Shown in pieces: positions 39,327-53,463 of a DNA stretch of 64,000 nt. The stretch is from Stictocephala bisonia (lineage: Eukaryota > Arthropoda > Insecta > Hemiptera > Membracidae), in NCBI GenBank assembly GCA_035578905.1, contig JAQJVL010000176.1:620001-684000 (forward strand). The letters run 5' to 3'. The translations under genes and the position numbers were made by a program. The number at the start of each line of letters is the position of its first letter. Positions within the stretch are counted from its first letter, which is position 1. Below the pieces are notes generated by a model, which worked only from the letters and a program-made list of their open reading frames with translations, did no database searches and was not told the DNA's origin.

Positions 39327-39339
39327 TGAATATAACACT
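39327..39339. repeat. Target-site duplication, right copy
   Basis: tgaatataacact, identical to 35832-35844 on the other side of the PLE. Confidence 0.85.
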
Positions 39340-41541
39340 GTACAACTGTTTTGTTAAACAATTCTCATTATATATGAATGAATATATTTTTATGAATAGG
39401 TAAATACGAGTAAAATTATTGGATCTGCATAATGGATAAATACAAGTAGTTCTCTATAATGGATTAAAAGAAATTTTGGGTATATTCCGAATAAATTACT
39501 CCCTAATATATTCAAATACACATCTTGGGTAAAGACATTTAAATTCGGTTTGATTTATTCAAACTTATCCATCGGATATTGAATCCTCAGGAAGATGGAA
39601 CTGGATCATCGGAACATATAAATTTAAATAACTCATAAATTTAAGGAGGGGGTTTTATAACTTGTTATACTGTAATATGAAAAGTAGAATAACTATAAAC
39701 TTTATACACAGACTAAAAATAACGCTGATAATAAACTTAACTAATTTAAAGACAAGGTTATTCTTATTTTTAAATGGAAAATGACGTAAAGACGATAAAA
39801 AATAAGTCAACGCAAAACAACACGAATATATAAAAGTAAAAACAAAAATATATAAGTGGTTCTCATTAGAGGTACTTTATATGTAATCAAAACTTCAATC
39901 AATTTCTGGTTACCAGAGTTACAAAACTAACAATTCTGAAGAGGAATTCTTTAAGCAACATATTTTACTCATAAAGCTTTTTACAAATTAAAAATTATAT
40001 AAATATGAAATAAATAATAAAAGTAACATATTATGTTCCCAATTAAGATCAAGGGTGCCTAGTTTTGGGCAATTTTTTGGTTAAAAAATTACCTAATGGA
40101 AAATGACAAAAATAAAGATAAGTTTAAACGAAATAGTTAATTTTGGCACATAAGATAACAAATTTTATGTTAATGTGATAAGTGTTGAAATACTGAGAAT
40201 TAGTTATGACAATCATTTAATTAAATAGTTATAATAACAAATTAAAATGTGGTAGATGACAAAAAACATACGCTATATATATATATTAAACATTAAACTA
40301 CTTGAATTTTTCGATATTTTCGATTATTTTCTCAATTTGTCATCTATTTACCGCATTCAGATTTTAAAGGATACTGTAGATCCAGTATTAGGACAAGAGG
40401 AATGGAACCATCTCAGACGAACTCCCGCACCAGATCCGGTGCTCACCGCTGTATTCTGATTATTCCATTTCCTTGTGAATCTGTATCATCGTCTTCATTT
40501 AGGAACAAGTGACAATCACCAGCTGAGCCACCGGCGTCCTCTTCAGATGAACCACACCTTTCATTAAACAGCTTTATATATTTCTTTTTCTTTCCTACCT
40601 TTTTCGTACTTAAAACAGTTTCATTAACTTAGCATCCATTTTCCTTTTTTTTAACGTTTACAATATTCTTTCCTGCTTCTTTAGCCTCCCCATATTGATA
40701 ACGGGTCATAAGAATGAGACGTACCACTTTAGAGTCATTGATATCTGCTTGGCCTTTGGCTGCCCTCATTTATTTAATATACCAGAGTCACTAGATGAAC
40801 GGTGACTGATTGTACTACAGGTATATATCCTCTGAGCCAGATCCCAATTACTTAGGAGTTGACTGTTTTAATGAGTTTATATTCTGGTAAGAACTATGGG
40901 AATATAATAAAACTATTGTCAGGTGACTCGGTATATTGTTGGTAGTTCCAAGAAAAAAGAGTGGACATGATTTGGGCCCCATATGTTACGAGATTACGAA
41001 TTGACTTTTAAGATAAGAAATGGTTCATGAGTCACCGACCTGTGCGTGGATTGTACTGACCCTCAGCTCTGTTGGGTCTTTGGCCTTGGAAATGATTCTC
41101 TGTACTGACCTTGGAAACATTCTAGTATGTACAATTTTGCCTTTGGTATACTTAATAGTAGCCATGTTTGATTGCTCTTTGGCAATAAACACAACATAGT
41201 AAATATTAAATAGTTTCACTAAATTAACATCGGTCTAAACTATTTATCACTTGATTAAGTTTAGTAACTAATTTTGAACATAGATTTTCAGCAACAACAT
41301 AAAGACCATGGCCGGGATGCTTAGCAATATAAATTACATTGTCAGAACAAGACGTATACATATTAGGTACTTAGCATGGTAATTATTTGGACTAATTAGA
41401 GCTACAATTACTACAAAAACTAATTGAACTTATATGCATAGTCGGAGAAAAAATACAAACTAATACTAATAAAGAAAAAACTCCTAAAGTATTATAGCAA
41501 AATATGTGTTCGGCACCTACACATTTTTTTGACATATTTTT
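39340..41541. other. AT-rich intergenic stretch with a weak coding-like patch on the minus strand
   Basis: Mostly unassigned. On the minus strand, about 40640-40456 gives an open stretch containing KKYIKLFNERCGSSEEDAGG and DCHLFLNEDDDTD. It is preceded at 40790-40690 by VVRLILMTRYQYGEAKEAG in a frame interrupted by a stop. The composition is less AT-driven than the surroundings and looks like a decayed coding exon or transposon ORF. I do not recognise the family. Confidence 0.25.
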
Positions 41542-41966
41542 TATCAATAAGTTAATCGTCTTAGTTGGTCAATGCATCTTTACATAGTATCAATAAGTTA
41601 ATCGTCTTAGTTGTTCAATGCCTCTTTACATAGTATCAATATGTTGATCGTCTTAGTTGTTCAATGCCTCTTTACATCGTATCAATATGTTAATCGTCTT
41701 AGTTGTTCAATGCATCTTTACATAGTATCAATATGTTAATCGCCTTAGTTGTTCAATGCCTCTTTACATCGTATCAATATGTTAATCGTCTTAGTTGTTC
41801 AATGCCTCTTTACATAGTATCAATATGTTAATCGTCTTAGTTGGTCAATGCATCTTTACATAGTATCAATATGTTAATCGTCTTAGTTGTTCAATGCCTC
41901 TTTACATCGTATCAATATGTTAATCGTCTTAGTTGTTCAATGCCTCTTTACATCGTATCAATATGA
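41542..41966. repeat. Minisatellite, 46-bp unit (about 9 copies)
   Basis: Tandem units of tatcaatatgttaatcgtct, then tagttgttcaatgcctcttt and acatcg/acatag. Spacing is 46 bp (41586 to 41632). Only a few positions vary (ttggtc/ttgttc, gcatc/gcctc). Confidence 0.95.
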
Positions 41967-43135
41967 AAAGAAATTTTAAAACTGCATCATCAGTTGGTAG
42001 GTTTTATATTAACGGTGAGAAAACTGAACACTTTTTGAAATCAAATTGAACAATGGAATAGAACATTGAAGCTTGTTACATTACATCGTTACAGTAAATT
42101 TAAAATAGTGAATGGCAGTAACCATTGTGTGAAATGAACAAAGAAGAGTTATATAATTGTAAAGTGGCAATACCCCGAGTCCCTCAGAGGGAGAAATTCT
42201 ATTGTTGACTGTAAGGATCAGATGTTCCACTTATTTTCATTCTTAAGTAAGTTGTTTCTGTTATTGTAAAATATAAATTTACTAAAAGAAGCCGTCGGGC
42301 ACTTTTATCTTTAGTTTATTTTCAATATGTTTATTTTGGATGTCCCGTAAGTGGCCAGCCAAAATTCTGCAGGTTAAAAAAATGACGATTATCTGTATTA
42401 TGTCATGTGTACAAATAATCGTCTATTCGTACGTCTTTATGTATGTTATTTCAACAAAAAGCTTAATATCATTAATAAGGTATTAAAAATAAATTCATGA
42501 ACATAGGTATGCCTATTAAAATTTATAATTGTCATATACCATTTAGATTTAATATACATGTGTGTAAAATTCCCGATGGGTTAAATTTCTCATTTTTTAG
42601 TTTGTTTGAAAAATATTTATTGATTTATATATTGTACTTGAGATTCTTTCTTATTCTTACAACAAATCTGATATAGTTATTACTAAGCCATAAAATATCA
42701 TTGCTAAATGTAATTTAAAATCTGAGAGCACTCAAGTTTTTACGTATTTTAACTGTAATAAAATAAAATAAAATAAAAATAAATAATAGAAAAACAATAA
42801 ATTTATAGATAATATACGAGTGAATAGGACACTATATATCAAATTAAATATCGGTGAAAATGTTGGTATATAAGAGAAAATATAAATAAAATTAGTGATT
42901 TGATAATAAATGAAAGAGATAGTAGAATTGTAGGTAAAATAATGTGGAATTGTTACCGAGAATAAGTAAGTTAGAACGAGTGGACAACTTATGTACTTGA
43001 ATATAACGTTACCTATACTTTCTACTGAGGTTATGACAGTAGAAAGAACATAACTAGTATTTCTTGTCATATAAGAATCTAATGAACGTTAAATTTCTAT
43101 TTTACCCTTTTTATATAACCTAAATTTTAAACATT
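41967..43135. other. AT-rich intergenic stretch, nothing recognised
   Basis: The 112-codon minus-strand frame at 42732-43070 is Ile/Phe/Tyr-rich, as random translation of AT-rich DNA would give, and I do not count it as a gene. No other feature is seen. Confidence 0.5.
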
Positions 43136-43392
43136 TTTGCCAGTGGCCTTGACCGGAGAGTTGCTACATACCGCAAGACAAAAGAACTCGTCCTTGCACG
43201 CAGCTCGCCTGCCCGGTCACTCGTCGTGGTTCGGAAGTAACTCTTAAAGCCGTTGATACACATGTTAAATATTAAAGAGGCCTTCTTAGCCCTAACTTCA
43301 CCTGGTAAAATAATACATCCTTTAATTAAACAACATGTTTACTCACCAACTCTAAACCATTAAATTTGAACACTAGTTCAAATTTAAGCTTC
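43136..43392 (+). mobile_element. SINE-like dispersed repeat, copy B
   Basis: Matches copy A and, on the complement, copy C. It starts ttgccagtggccttgaccgg, has tggttcggaagtaactctta, aagccgttgat and cttcttagccctaacttcac, and continues past tggtaaaataatacatcc to actcaccaactctaaac and tagttcaaattta. The 3' extension is shared with copy C (54797-54880), so the family is at least about 260 bp long. Confidence 0.75.
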
Positions 43393-43892
43393 GCATAGTA
43401 AGAATAACTAAGTTATGAAGTGAACCAAGCTAGTGTCAAAGTGGCTATAGTAAACTGTTCCAGGACTTTCTCTATTTGAAGGTCAAAGGTCCTCTAGTTC
43501 TTAGAGTAAAACTTAATCGGGGTGATAACTGCATTTACATTTTTTACAACCGACGATCTACAGATTGAAGTACATTTGGATAATGAATTATGACAGCAGA
43601 GTCCTTATTAAACTTCAAAACCTTTCTTATTTTCCAACTGTCCTGGATTATCCTTTACCTACATACCCAGAATATAAAGATTCTCTATAATGGACAAAAT
43701 CGGCAAAAATCAATATTGAGCTTAGCATAATCGTTTCCTTGTTGGTTAATATCTCAGTACATATGACACAATTGTGGCCTCGTCTTTCTCTCAAGACTGA
43801 AAAAGAATTACGAAATTACTGAAAAACTAATAGTTCAAGCAAAAAATAGTTGTAGGAATATGACAATTTCATATCCATACGGTAGGCCTATA
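43393..43892. other. Intergenic spacer
   Basis: Unique sequence with no supported feature. Confidence 0.45.
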
Positions 43893-44172
43893 ACATAATA
43901 ATGGAACTGGCTGCACGAGTGAACATGCCCATAGTCGTTGTTGTTGTGATAATAATGGAACTGGCTGCACGAGTGAACATGCCTCATAGACGTTGCTGTT
44001 GTGATAATAATGGTACTAGCTGCACGAATGAACATGCCTCATAGTCGATTTTGCTGTGATAATAATGGTACTGGCTGCACGAATGAACATGCCTCATAGT
44101 CGTTGTTGTTGTGATAATAATGGTACTGGCTGCACGAGTGAACATGCCTCATAGTCGTTGTTGTTGTGATAA
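43893..44172. repeat. Minisatellite, 55-bp unit (about 5 copies)
   Basis: Units gataataatggtactggctg then cacgagtgaacatgcctcat and agtcgttgttgttgt, repeated at 55 bp. The frame it opens on the minus strand is not a gene. Confidence 0.93.
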
Positions 44173-44825
44173 TATGTATCTTGTTTATCTTAACATATCT
44201 TTATTATAACATATTTGGAAGTGATCATTAGTTAGTTAAGGGACAAAGGTGCTACCCAATAAGGTATACATGAAAGCTAGGAATAGACAAAGGCACACAT
44301 TATTTACAGAATTATGTTTTAGTAAACTCATTTTTAAGAATGAAAGCTCAAGTTTTTTTAATAACATTTCATCTGTGTAGAATCATAGGCATGTTTGTTA
44401 TTAGTAGATTGGTTATGTAATGAATCATTTAAATACATTGTCTATACGTGTGTATTAAAAAAAAATTATAACTAGCAGTTGTAATACTAAATTTAATACA
44501 TTTTAAAATATAAATTCAAATTAAAGACACTTTAAAATACTGTTTTTAGAGAACATCCGTTGGTAAATCAAACGACTAGTTTCAATCTCTCAGAGAAGTT
44601 TGGTTAATTAACTAGGACGAAAGTTGTACCACAAACATGACTGACGTTAAATTATAATTGCGTTGAATTAATTAGGTGAACCAACTTGGTTTCGTAAGTA
44701 AATTGTTCTTATAATTATATTTATCTCAGTAAATACAATCAATAAAAAATTCAATCGTTAGTTGTAAATACATAAAATTTTTAGTTTGATAGACTATTTC
44801 AACATTATGTTTACTCAGAAGACCG
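44173..44825. other. AT-rich intergenic spacer
   Basis: No supported feature. Confidence 0.45.
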
Positions 44826-47800
44826 CGTACAGTCTACAGTGCAGTAAACCATACATTGGCACTATGGAAACCAGCCAAACACGTGTTTATCACTACAAAT
44901 ATCAGCACGAGGTGAATGATTACAGGCTGGGTTAGATAACTGTCAACCTACGTATAGGCTACAGTACAGTGAACCATACATTGGCACTATGGAAACCAGC
45001 CAAACACGTGTTTATCACTACAAATATCAGCACGAGGTGAATGATTACAGGCTGGGTTAGATAACTGTCAACCTACGTATAGGCTACAGTACAGTGAACC
45101 ATACATTGGCACTATGGAAACCAGCCAAACACGTGTTTATCACTACAAATATCAGCACGAGGTGAATGATTACAGGCTGGGTTAGATAACTGTCAACCTA
45201 CGTATAGGCTACAGTACAGTGAACCATACATTGGCACTATGGAAACCAGCCAAACACGTGTTTATCACTACAAATATCAGCACAAGGTGAATGATTACAG
45301 GCTGGGTTAGATAACTGTCAACCTACGTATAGGCTACAGTACAGTGAACCATACATTGGCACTATGGAAACCAGCCAAACACGTGTTTATCACTACAAAT
45401 ATCAGCACGAGGTGAATGATTACAGGCTGGGTTAGATAACTGTCAACCTACGTATAGGCTACAGTACAGTGAACCATACATTGGCACTATGGAAACCAGC
45501 CAAACACGTGTTTATCACTACAAATATCAGCACGAGGTAAATGATTACAGAATGGAATAGATAACTGTCAACCTACGTACAGGGTACAGTGCAGTAAATC
45601 ATACATTAGCACTTTGGAAACCAGCCAAACACGTGTTTATCACTACAAATATCAGCACGAGGTGAATGATTACAGGCTGGGTTAGATAACTGTCAACATA
45701 CGTACAGGCTACAGTACAGTGAACCATACATTGGCACAATGGAATCCGGCCAAACACGTGTTTATCACTACAAATATCAGCACGAGGTGAATGATTACAG
45801 GCTGGGTAAGATAACTGTCTACCTACGTACAGGATACAGTACAGTGAACCATACATTGGCACTATGGAAAGCAGCCAAACACGTGTTTATCACTACAAAT
45901 ATCAGCACGAGGTGAATGATACAGGTTGGGTTAGATAACTGTCAACATACGTACAGGCTACAGTACAGTGAACCATACATTGGCACTATGGAAACCAGCC
46001 AAACACGTGTTTATCACTACAAATATCAGCACGAGGTGAATGATACAGGTTGGGTTAGATAACTGTCAACATACGTACAGGCTACAGTACAGTGAACCAT
46101 ACATTGGCACTATGGAAACCGGCCAAACATGTGTTTATCACTACAAATATCAGCACGAGGTGAATGATTACAGACTGGGTTAGATACCTGTCAACCTACG
46201 TACAGGCTACAGTACAGTGAACCATACATTGGCACTATGGAAACCGGCCAAACACGTGTTTATCACTACAAATATCAGCACGAGGTGAATGATTACAGGC
46301 TGGGTTAGATAACTGTCAACCTACGTATAGGCTACAGTACAGTGAACCATACATTGGCACTATGGAAACCAGCCAAACACGTGTTTATCACTACAAATAT
46401 CAGCACGAGGTGAATGATTACAGGCTGGGTTAGATAACTGTCAACCTACGTATAGGCTACAGTACAGTGAACCATACATTGGCACTATGGAAACCAGCCA
46501 AACACGTGTTTATCACTACAAATATCAGCACGAGGTGAATGATTACAGGCTGGGTTAGATAACTGTCAACCTACGTATAGGCTACAGTACAGTGAACCAT
46601 ACATTGGCACTATGGAAACCAGCCAAACACGTGTTTATCACTACAAATATCAGCACGAGGTGAATGATTACAGGCTGGGATAGATAACTGTCAACCTACG
46701 TACAGGGTACAGTGCAGTAAATCATACATTAGCACTTTGGAAACCAGCCAAACACGTGTTTATTACTACAAATATCAGCACGAGGTGAATGATTACAGGC
46801 TGGGTTAGATAACTGTCAACCTACGTACAGGATACAGTACAGTGAACCATACATTGGCACTATGGAAACCGGCCAAACATGTGTTTATCACTACAAATAT
46901 CAGCACGAGGTGAATGATTACAGGCTGGGTAAGATAACTGTCTACCTACGTACAGGATACAGTACAGTGAACCATACATTGGCACTATGGAAACCAGCCA
47001 AACACGTGTTTATCACTACAAATATCAGCACGAGGTGAATGATTACAGGCTGGGTTAGATAACTGTCAACCTACGTATAGGCTACAGTACAGTGAACCAT
47101 ACATTGGCACTATGGAAACCAGCCAAACACGTGTTTATCACTACAAATATCAGCACGAGGTGAATGATTACAGGCTGGGTTAGATAACTGTCAACCTACG
47201 TATAGGCTACAGTACAGTGAACCATACATTGGCACTATGGAAACCAGCCAAACACGTGTTTATCACTACAAATATCAGCACGAGGTGAATGATTACAGGC
47301 TGGGTTAGATAACTGTCAACCTACGTATAGGCTACAGTACAGTGAACCATACATTGGCACTATGGAAACCAGCCAAACACGTGTTTATCACTACAAATAT
47401 CAGCACGAGGTGAATGATTACAGGCTGGGATAGATAACTGTCAACCTACGTACAGGGTACAGTGCAGTAAATCATACATTAGCACTTTGGAAACCAGCCA
47501 AACACGTGTTTATCACTACAAATATCAGCACGAGGTGAATGATTACAGGCTGGGTTAGATAACTGTCAACCTACGTATAGGCTACAGTACAGTGAACCAT
47601 ACATTGGCACTATGGAAACCAGCCAAACACGTGTTTATCACTACAAATATTAGCACGAGGTGAATGATTACAGGCTGGGATAGATAACTGTCAACCTACG
47701 TACAGGGTACAGTGCAGTAAATCATACATTAGCACTTTGGAAACCAGCCAAACACGTGTTTATCACTACAAATATCAGCACGAGGTGAATGATTACAGGC

Positions 47801-50800
47801 TGGTTTAGATAACTGTCAACCTACGTATAGGATACAGTACAGTGAACCATACATTGGCACAATGGAATCCGGCCAAACACGTGTTTATCACTACAAATAT
47901 CAGCACGAGGTGAATGATTACAGGCTGGGTAAGATAACTGTCTACCTACGTACAGGATACAGTACAGTGAACCATACATTGGCACTATGGAAACCAGCAA
48001 AACACGTGTTTATCACTACAAATATCAGCACGAGGTGAATGATACAGGTTGGGTTAGATAACTGTCAACATACGTACAGGCTACAGTACAGTGAACCATA
48101 CATTGGCACTATGGAAACCAGCCAAACACGTGTTTATCACTACAAATATCAGCACGAGGTGAATGATACAGGTTGGGTTAGATAACTGTCAACATACGTA
48201 CAGGCTACAGTACAGTGAACCATACATTGGCACTATGGAAACCGGCCAAACATGTGTTTATCACTACAAATATCAGCACGAGGTGAATGATTACAGACTG
48301 GGTTAGATAACTGTCAACCTACGTACAGGCTACAGTACAGTGAACCATACATTGGCACTATGGAAACGGGCCAAACACGTGTTTATCACTACAAATATCA
48401 GCACGAGGTGAATGATACAGGTTGGGTTAGATAACTGTCAACATACGTACAGGCTACAGTACAGTGAACCATACATTGGCACTTTGGAAACAGCCAAACA
48501 TGTGTTTATCACTACAAATATCAGCACGAGGTGAATGATACAGGTTGGGTTAGATAACTGTAAACATACGTACAGGCTACAGTACAGTGAACCATACATT
48601 GGCACTTTGGAAACCAGCCAAACATGTGTTTATCACTACAAATATCAGCACGAGGTGAATGATACAGGTTGGGTTAGATAACTGTCAACATACGTACAGG
48701 CTACAGTACAGTGAACCATACATTGGCACTATGGAAACCGGCCAAACACGTGTTTATCACTACAAATATCAGCACGAGGTGAATGATACAGGTTGGGTTA
48801 GATAACTGTCAACATACGTACAGGCTACAGTACAGTGAACCATACATTGGCACTATGGAAACCAGCCAAACACGTGTTTATCACTACAAATATCAGCACG
48901 AGGTGAATGATACAGGTTGGGTTAGATAACTGTCAACATACGTACAGGCTACAGTACAGTGAACCATACATTGGCACTATGGAAACCGGCCAAACATGTG
49001 TTTATCACTACAAATATCAGCACGAGGTGAATGATTACAGACTGGGTTAGATACCTGTCAACCTACGTACAGGCTACAGTACAGTGAACCATACATTGGC
49101 ACTATGGAAACCGGCCAAACACGTGTTTATCACTACAAATATCAGCACGAGGTGAATGATTACAGGCTGGGTTAGATAACTGTCAACCTACGTATAGGCT
49201 ACAGTACAGTGAACCATACATTGGCACTATGGAAACCAGCCAAACACGTGTTTATCACTACAAATATCAGCACGAGGTGAATGATTACAGGCTGGGTTAG
49301 ATAACTGTCAACCTACGTATAGGCTACAGTACAGTGAACCATACATTGGCACTATGGAAACCAGCCAAACACGTGTTTATCACTACAAATATTAGCACGA
49401 GGTGAATGATTACAGGCTGGGTTAGATAACTGTCAACCTACGTATAGGCTACAGTACAGTGAACCATACATTGGCACTATGGAAACCGGCCAAACATGTG
49501 TTTATCACTACAAATATCAGCACGAGGTGAATGATTACAGGCTGGGATAGATAACTGTCAACCTACGTACAGGGTACAGTGCAGTAAATCATACATTAGC
49601 ACTTTGGAAACCAGCCAAACACGTGTTTATCACTACAAATATCAGCACGAGGTGAATGATTACAGGCTGGGTTAGATAACTGTCAACCTACGTACAGGAT
49701 ACAGTACAGTGAACCATACATTGGCACTATGGAAACCGGCCAAACATGTGTTTATCACTACAAATATCAGCACGAGGTGAATGATTACAGGCTGGGTAAG
49801 ATAACTGTCTACCTACGTACAGGATACAGTACAGTGAACCATACATTGGCACTATGGAAACCAGCCAAACACGTGTTTATCACTACAAATATCAGCACGA
49901 GGTGAATGATTACAGGCTGGGTTAGATAACTGTCAACCTACGTATAGGCTACAGTACAGTGAACCATACATTGGCACTATGGAAACCAGCCAAACACGTG
50001 TTTATCACTACAAATATCAGCACGAGGTGAATGATTACAGGCTGGGTTAGATAACTGTCAACCTACGTATAGGCTACAGTACAGTGAACCATACATTGGC
50101 ACTATGGAAACCAGCCAAACACGTGTTTATCACTACAAATATCAGCACGAGGTGAATGATTACAGGCTGGGTTAGATAACTGTCAACCTACGTATAGGCT
50201 ACAGTACAGTGAACCATACATTGGCACTATGGAAACCAGCCAAACACGTGTTTATCACTACAAATATCAGCACGAGGTGAATGATTACAGGCTGGGATAG
50301 ATAACTGTCAACCTACGTACAGGGTACAGTGCAGTAAATCATACATTAGCACTTTGGAAACCAGTTAAACACGTGTTTATCACTACAAATATCAGCACGA
50401 GGTGAATGATTACAGGCTGGGTTAGATAACTGTCAACCTACGTATAGGCTACAGTACAGTGAACCATACATTGGCACTATGGAAACCAGCCAAACACGTG
50501 TTTATCACTACAAATATCAGCACGAGGTGAATGATTACAGGCTGGGATAGATAACTGTCAACCTACGTACAGGGTACAGTGCAGTAAATCATACATTAGC
50601 ACTTTGGAAACCAGCCAAACACGTGTTTATCACTACAAATAGATAACTGTCAACCTACGTATAGGATACAGTACAGTGAACTATACATTGGCACAATGGA
50701 ATCCGGCCAAACACGTGTTTATCACTACAAATATCAGCACGAGGTGAATGATTACAGGCTGGGTAAGATAACTGTCTACCTACGTACAGGATACAGTACA

Positions 50801-51820
50801 GTGAACCATACATTGGCACTATGGAAACCAGCAAAACACGTGTTTATCACTACAAATATCAGCACGAGGTGAATGATACAGGTTGGGTTAGATAACTGTC
50901 AACATACGTACAGGCTACAGTACAGTGAACCATACATTGGCACTATGGAAACCAGCCAAACACGTGTTTATCACTACAAATATCAGCACGAGGTGAATGA
51001 TACAGGTTGGGTTAGATAACTGTCAACATACGTACAGGCTACAGTACAGTGAACCATACATTGGCACTATGGAAACCGGCCAAACATGTGTTTATCACTA
51101 CAAATATCAGCACGAGGTGAATGATTACAGACTGGGTTAGATAACTGTCAACCTACGTACAGGCTACAGTACAGTGAACCATACATTGGCACTATGGAAA
51201 CGGGCCAAACACGTGTTTATCACTACAAATATCAGCACGAGGTGAATGATACAGGTTGGGTTAGATAACTGTCAACATACGTACAGGCTACAGTACAGTG
51301 AACCATACATTGGCACTTTGGAAACAGCCAAACATGTGTTTATCACTACAAATATCAGCACGAGGTGAATGATACAGGTTGGGTTAGATAACTGTAAACA
51401 TACGTACAGGCTACAGTACAGTGAACCATACATTGGCACTTTGGAAACCAGCCAAACATGTGTTTATCACTACAAATATCAGCACGAGGTGAATGATACA
51501 GGTTGGGTTAGATAACTGTCAACATACGTACAGGCTACAGTACAGTGAACCATACATTGGCACTATGGAAACCGGCCAAACACGTGTTTATCACTACAAA
51601 TATCAGCACGAGGTGAATGATACAGGTTGGGTTAGATAACTGTCAACATACGTACAGGCTACAGTACAGTGAACCATACATTGGCACTATGGAAACCAGC
51701 CAAACACGTGTTTATCACTAGAAATATCAGCAGCAGGTGAATGATTACAGGCTGGGATAGATAACTGTCAACCTACGTACAGGCTAAAGTGCAGTAAATC
51801 ATACATTAGCATTTTGGAAT
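44826..51820. repeat. Satellite array, 125-bp unit (about 56 copies) with higher-order repeat
   Basis: Head-to-tail monomers of 125 bp (tgtcaacctacgtataggct at 44941, 45066 and so on), with a 124-bp class carrying gaatgatacaggttggg. Each has gtgaaccatacattggcac and the 12-bp palindrome aaacacgtgttt, a CACGTG site that some monomers change to aaacatgtgttt. Rare variants (gatacctgtcaacc at 46181 and 49048; aatggaatccgg at 47861 and 50695; aaacgggcc at 48367 and 51201) show a large higher-order repeat of about 2.87 kb. A 33-bp deletion at about 50638 shifts the later pairs to 2,834. The edge monomers are the most diverged. Confidence 0.97.
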
Positions 51821-51959
51821 CTATATTATCGATATCAGTAATTGGAATCCATTTTAGATAGCTTGGTTCACATAATAAGTTAATTATTCGTATTACGCAA
51901 AGCATGAAATAATAATAATCTTTATCGCCAGGACAATATTTACAGTTGCATAGCAAAGG

Positions 51960-52205
51960 TTAACAAACACTCAAACATACATGCTCCGTTAAGAAACACT
52001 CAAACATACATGCTCTGTTAAGAAACACTCAAACATACATGCTCTGTTAAGAAACACTCAAGCATACATGCTCTGTTAACAAACACTCAAGCATACATGC
52101 TCTGTTAAGAAACACTCAAACATACATGCTCTGTTAAGAAACACTCAAACATACATGCTCTGTTAAGAAACACTCAAGCATACATGCTCTGTTTTCAAAC
52201 ATACA
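51960..52205. repeat. Minisatellite, 29-bp unit (about 8 copies)
   Basis: Units aagaaacactcaaacataca plus tgctctgtt at 29-bp spacing. Single-base variants include caagc/caaac and aacaaac/aagaaac. It lies just outside the 125-bp satellite. Confidence 0.95.
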
Positions 52206-52239
52206 GCTCATTCAACACTTATTTCTAAATTATTAAGAG

Positions 52240-53428
52240 GAAGTACAGAATAATACAATAGATGTTACATGTGATCTCTAGACAAAAATCTGACAAAAAA
52301 ACTGACAGTTAAATATATTCTTACAAATATTACATTCTTACAGTCTTACATTCAGACATTCTTATCCTCTAGGGAGATCGGCTCCAAATCCCATTGAAAA
52401 TTAAGGAACTCGCCCACCGAGTAAAATATCTGTGTAGCTAACATCCTTTTCAGTCTGGATTTGCAATTAACAAAAAAAATTTAAATACTGTTAGGCAGAG
52501 TATTTAAAAATTTCACCACCCCCACTTGTGCTGGAAGACGGGCATGTGCAACCGTCCTTTGCTAATCAAGACGCCGCTGGTCATGTGACTATGTACATCG
52601 TTACTCTGTGTTAGTGTACATTTGATTTTACAGAACCAGGTGGTCTCGAGTATGTAGAGACAAGGGAGCATTAGGATGTTTAATTCTTTGAACCGCTCAG
52701 CATAACTCTCTGTTTCCAAATTTTTTTTATAATTATAATTGCCTTTTTTTGTAAACGGAATTACAATTACACAGCCCCCCACATTACAATTCCGTATGAA
52801 AGGTGGGGGTAGATAAGCCCGTAATACGCCATGATTAGCAGCTGTGTTGGACAGTATTTCGAAAGGTGTCTTAAGACATATATGCCTGAGGACACCCTTG
52901 AGCAGACATGATTTACATGTTCCTTCTAGGTCAACCTTCTGTCGAGGAGTATTCCTAGGAATTTTACCGAACTTACCGCCTCAATGGGTGAGTCGTCTAT
53001 CAGTACAGGAATTTTAGTCATAAGCAAAAGTGAATGCATTTAGATTTCGAGGAGTTTGTTTTCAGATTTAGTCCACAAAAACTTTGAATGCATTTATTTA
53101 GTGCAATAAATGTTTGTATTTCTAGTGTTTCCAAATATTTTGAGCTGAAACAGAGAGTTGTGTCATCAGCATTACTATACCAAGCGTCTCTGATGAAATG
53201 ATGACTCTATGTTATTGACATAATTAAGAAATAAAAGTGTGCTCAAAACTGATTCATGGGGGACTCCGTCCGAATCTCAAGTTCACGCAGGCCGATATTT
53301 GATAGGCAGTTTGAACTACCTGTTTTCTGTTGCAACCCCAGCCATTGCAAGGCTAGACCTCGGATACCATATTGATTCACTATTTCTAAAAGAGTTGTGT
53401 GATCAACGCAGTCGAAGGCCTTGGAGAG

Positions 53429-53463
<35 letters not shown>

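Noticed and set aside
42732..43070. 112-codon Phe/Ile/Tyr-rich frame that could look like a membrane protein
   Set aside because: The composition is what AT-rich DNA gives by chance, with no motif or conserved pattern.
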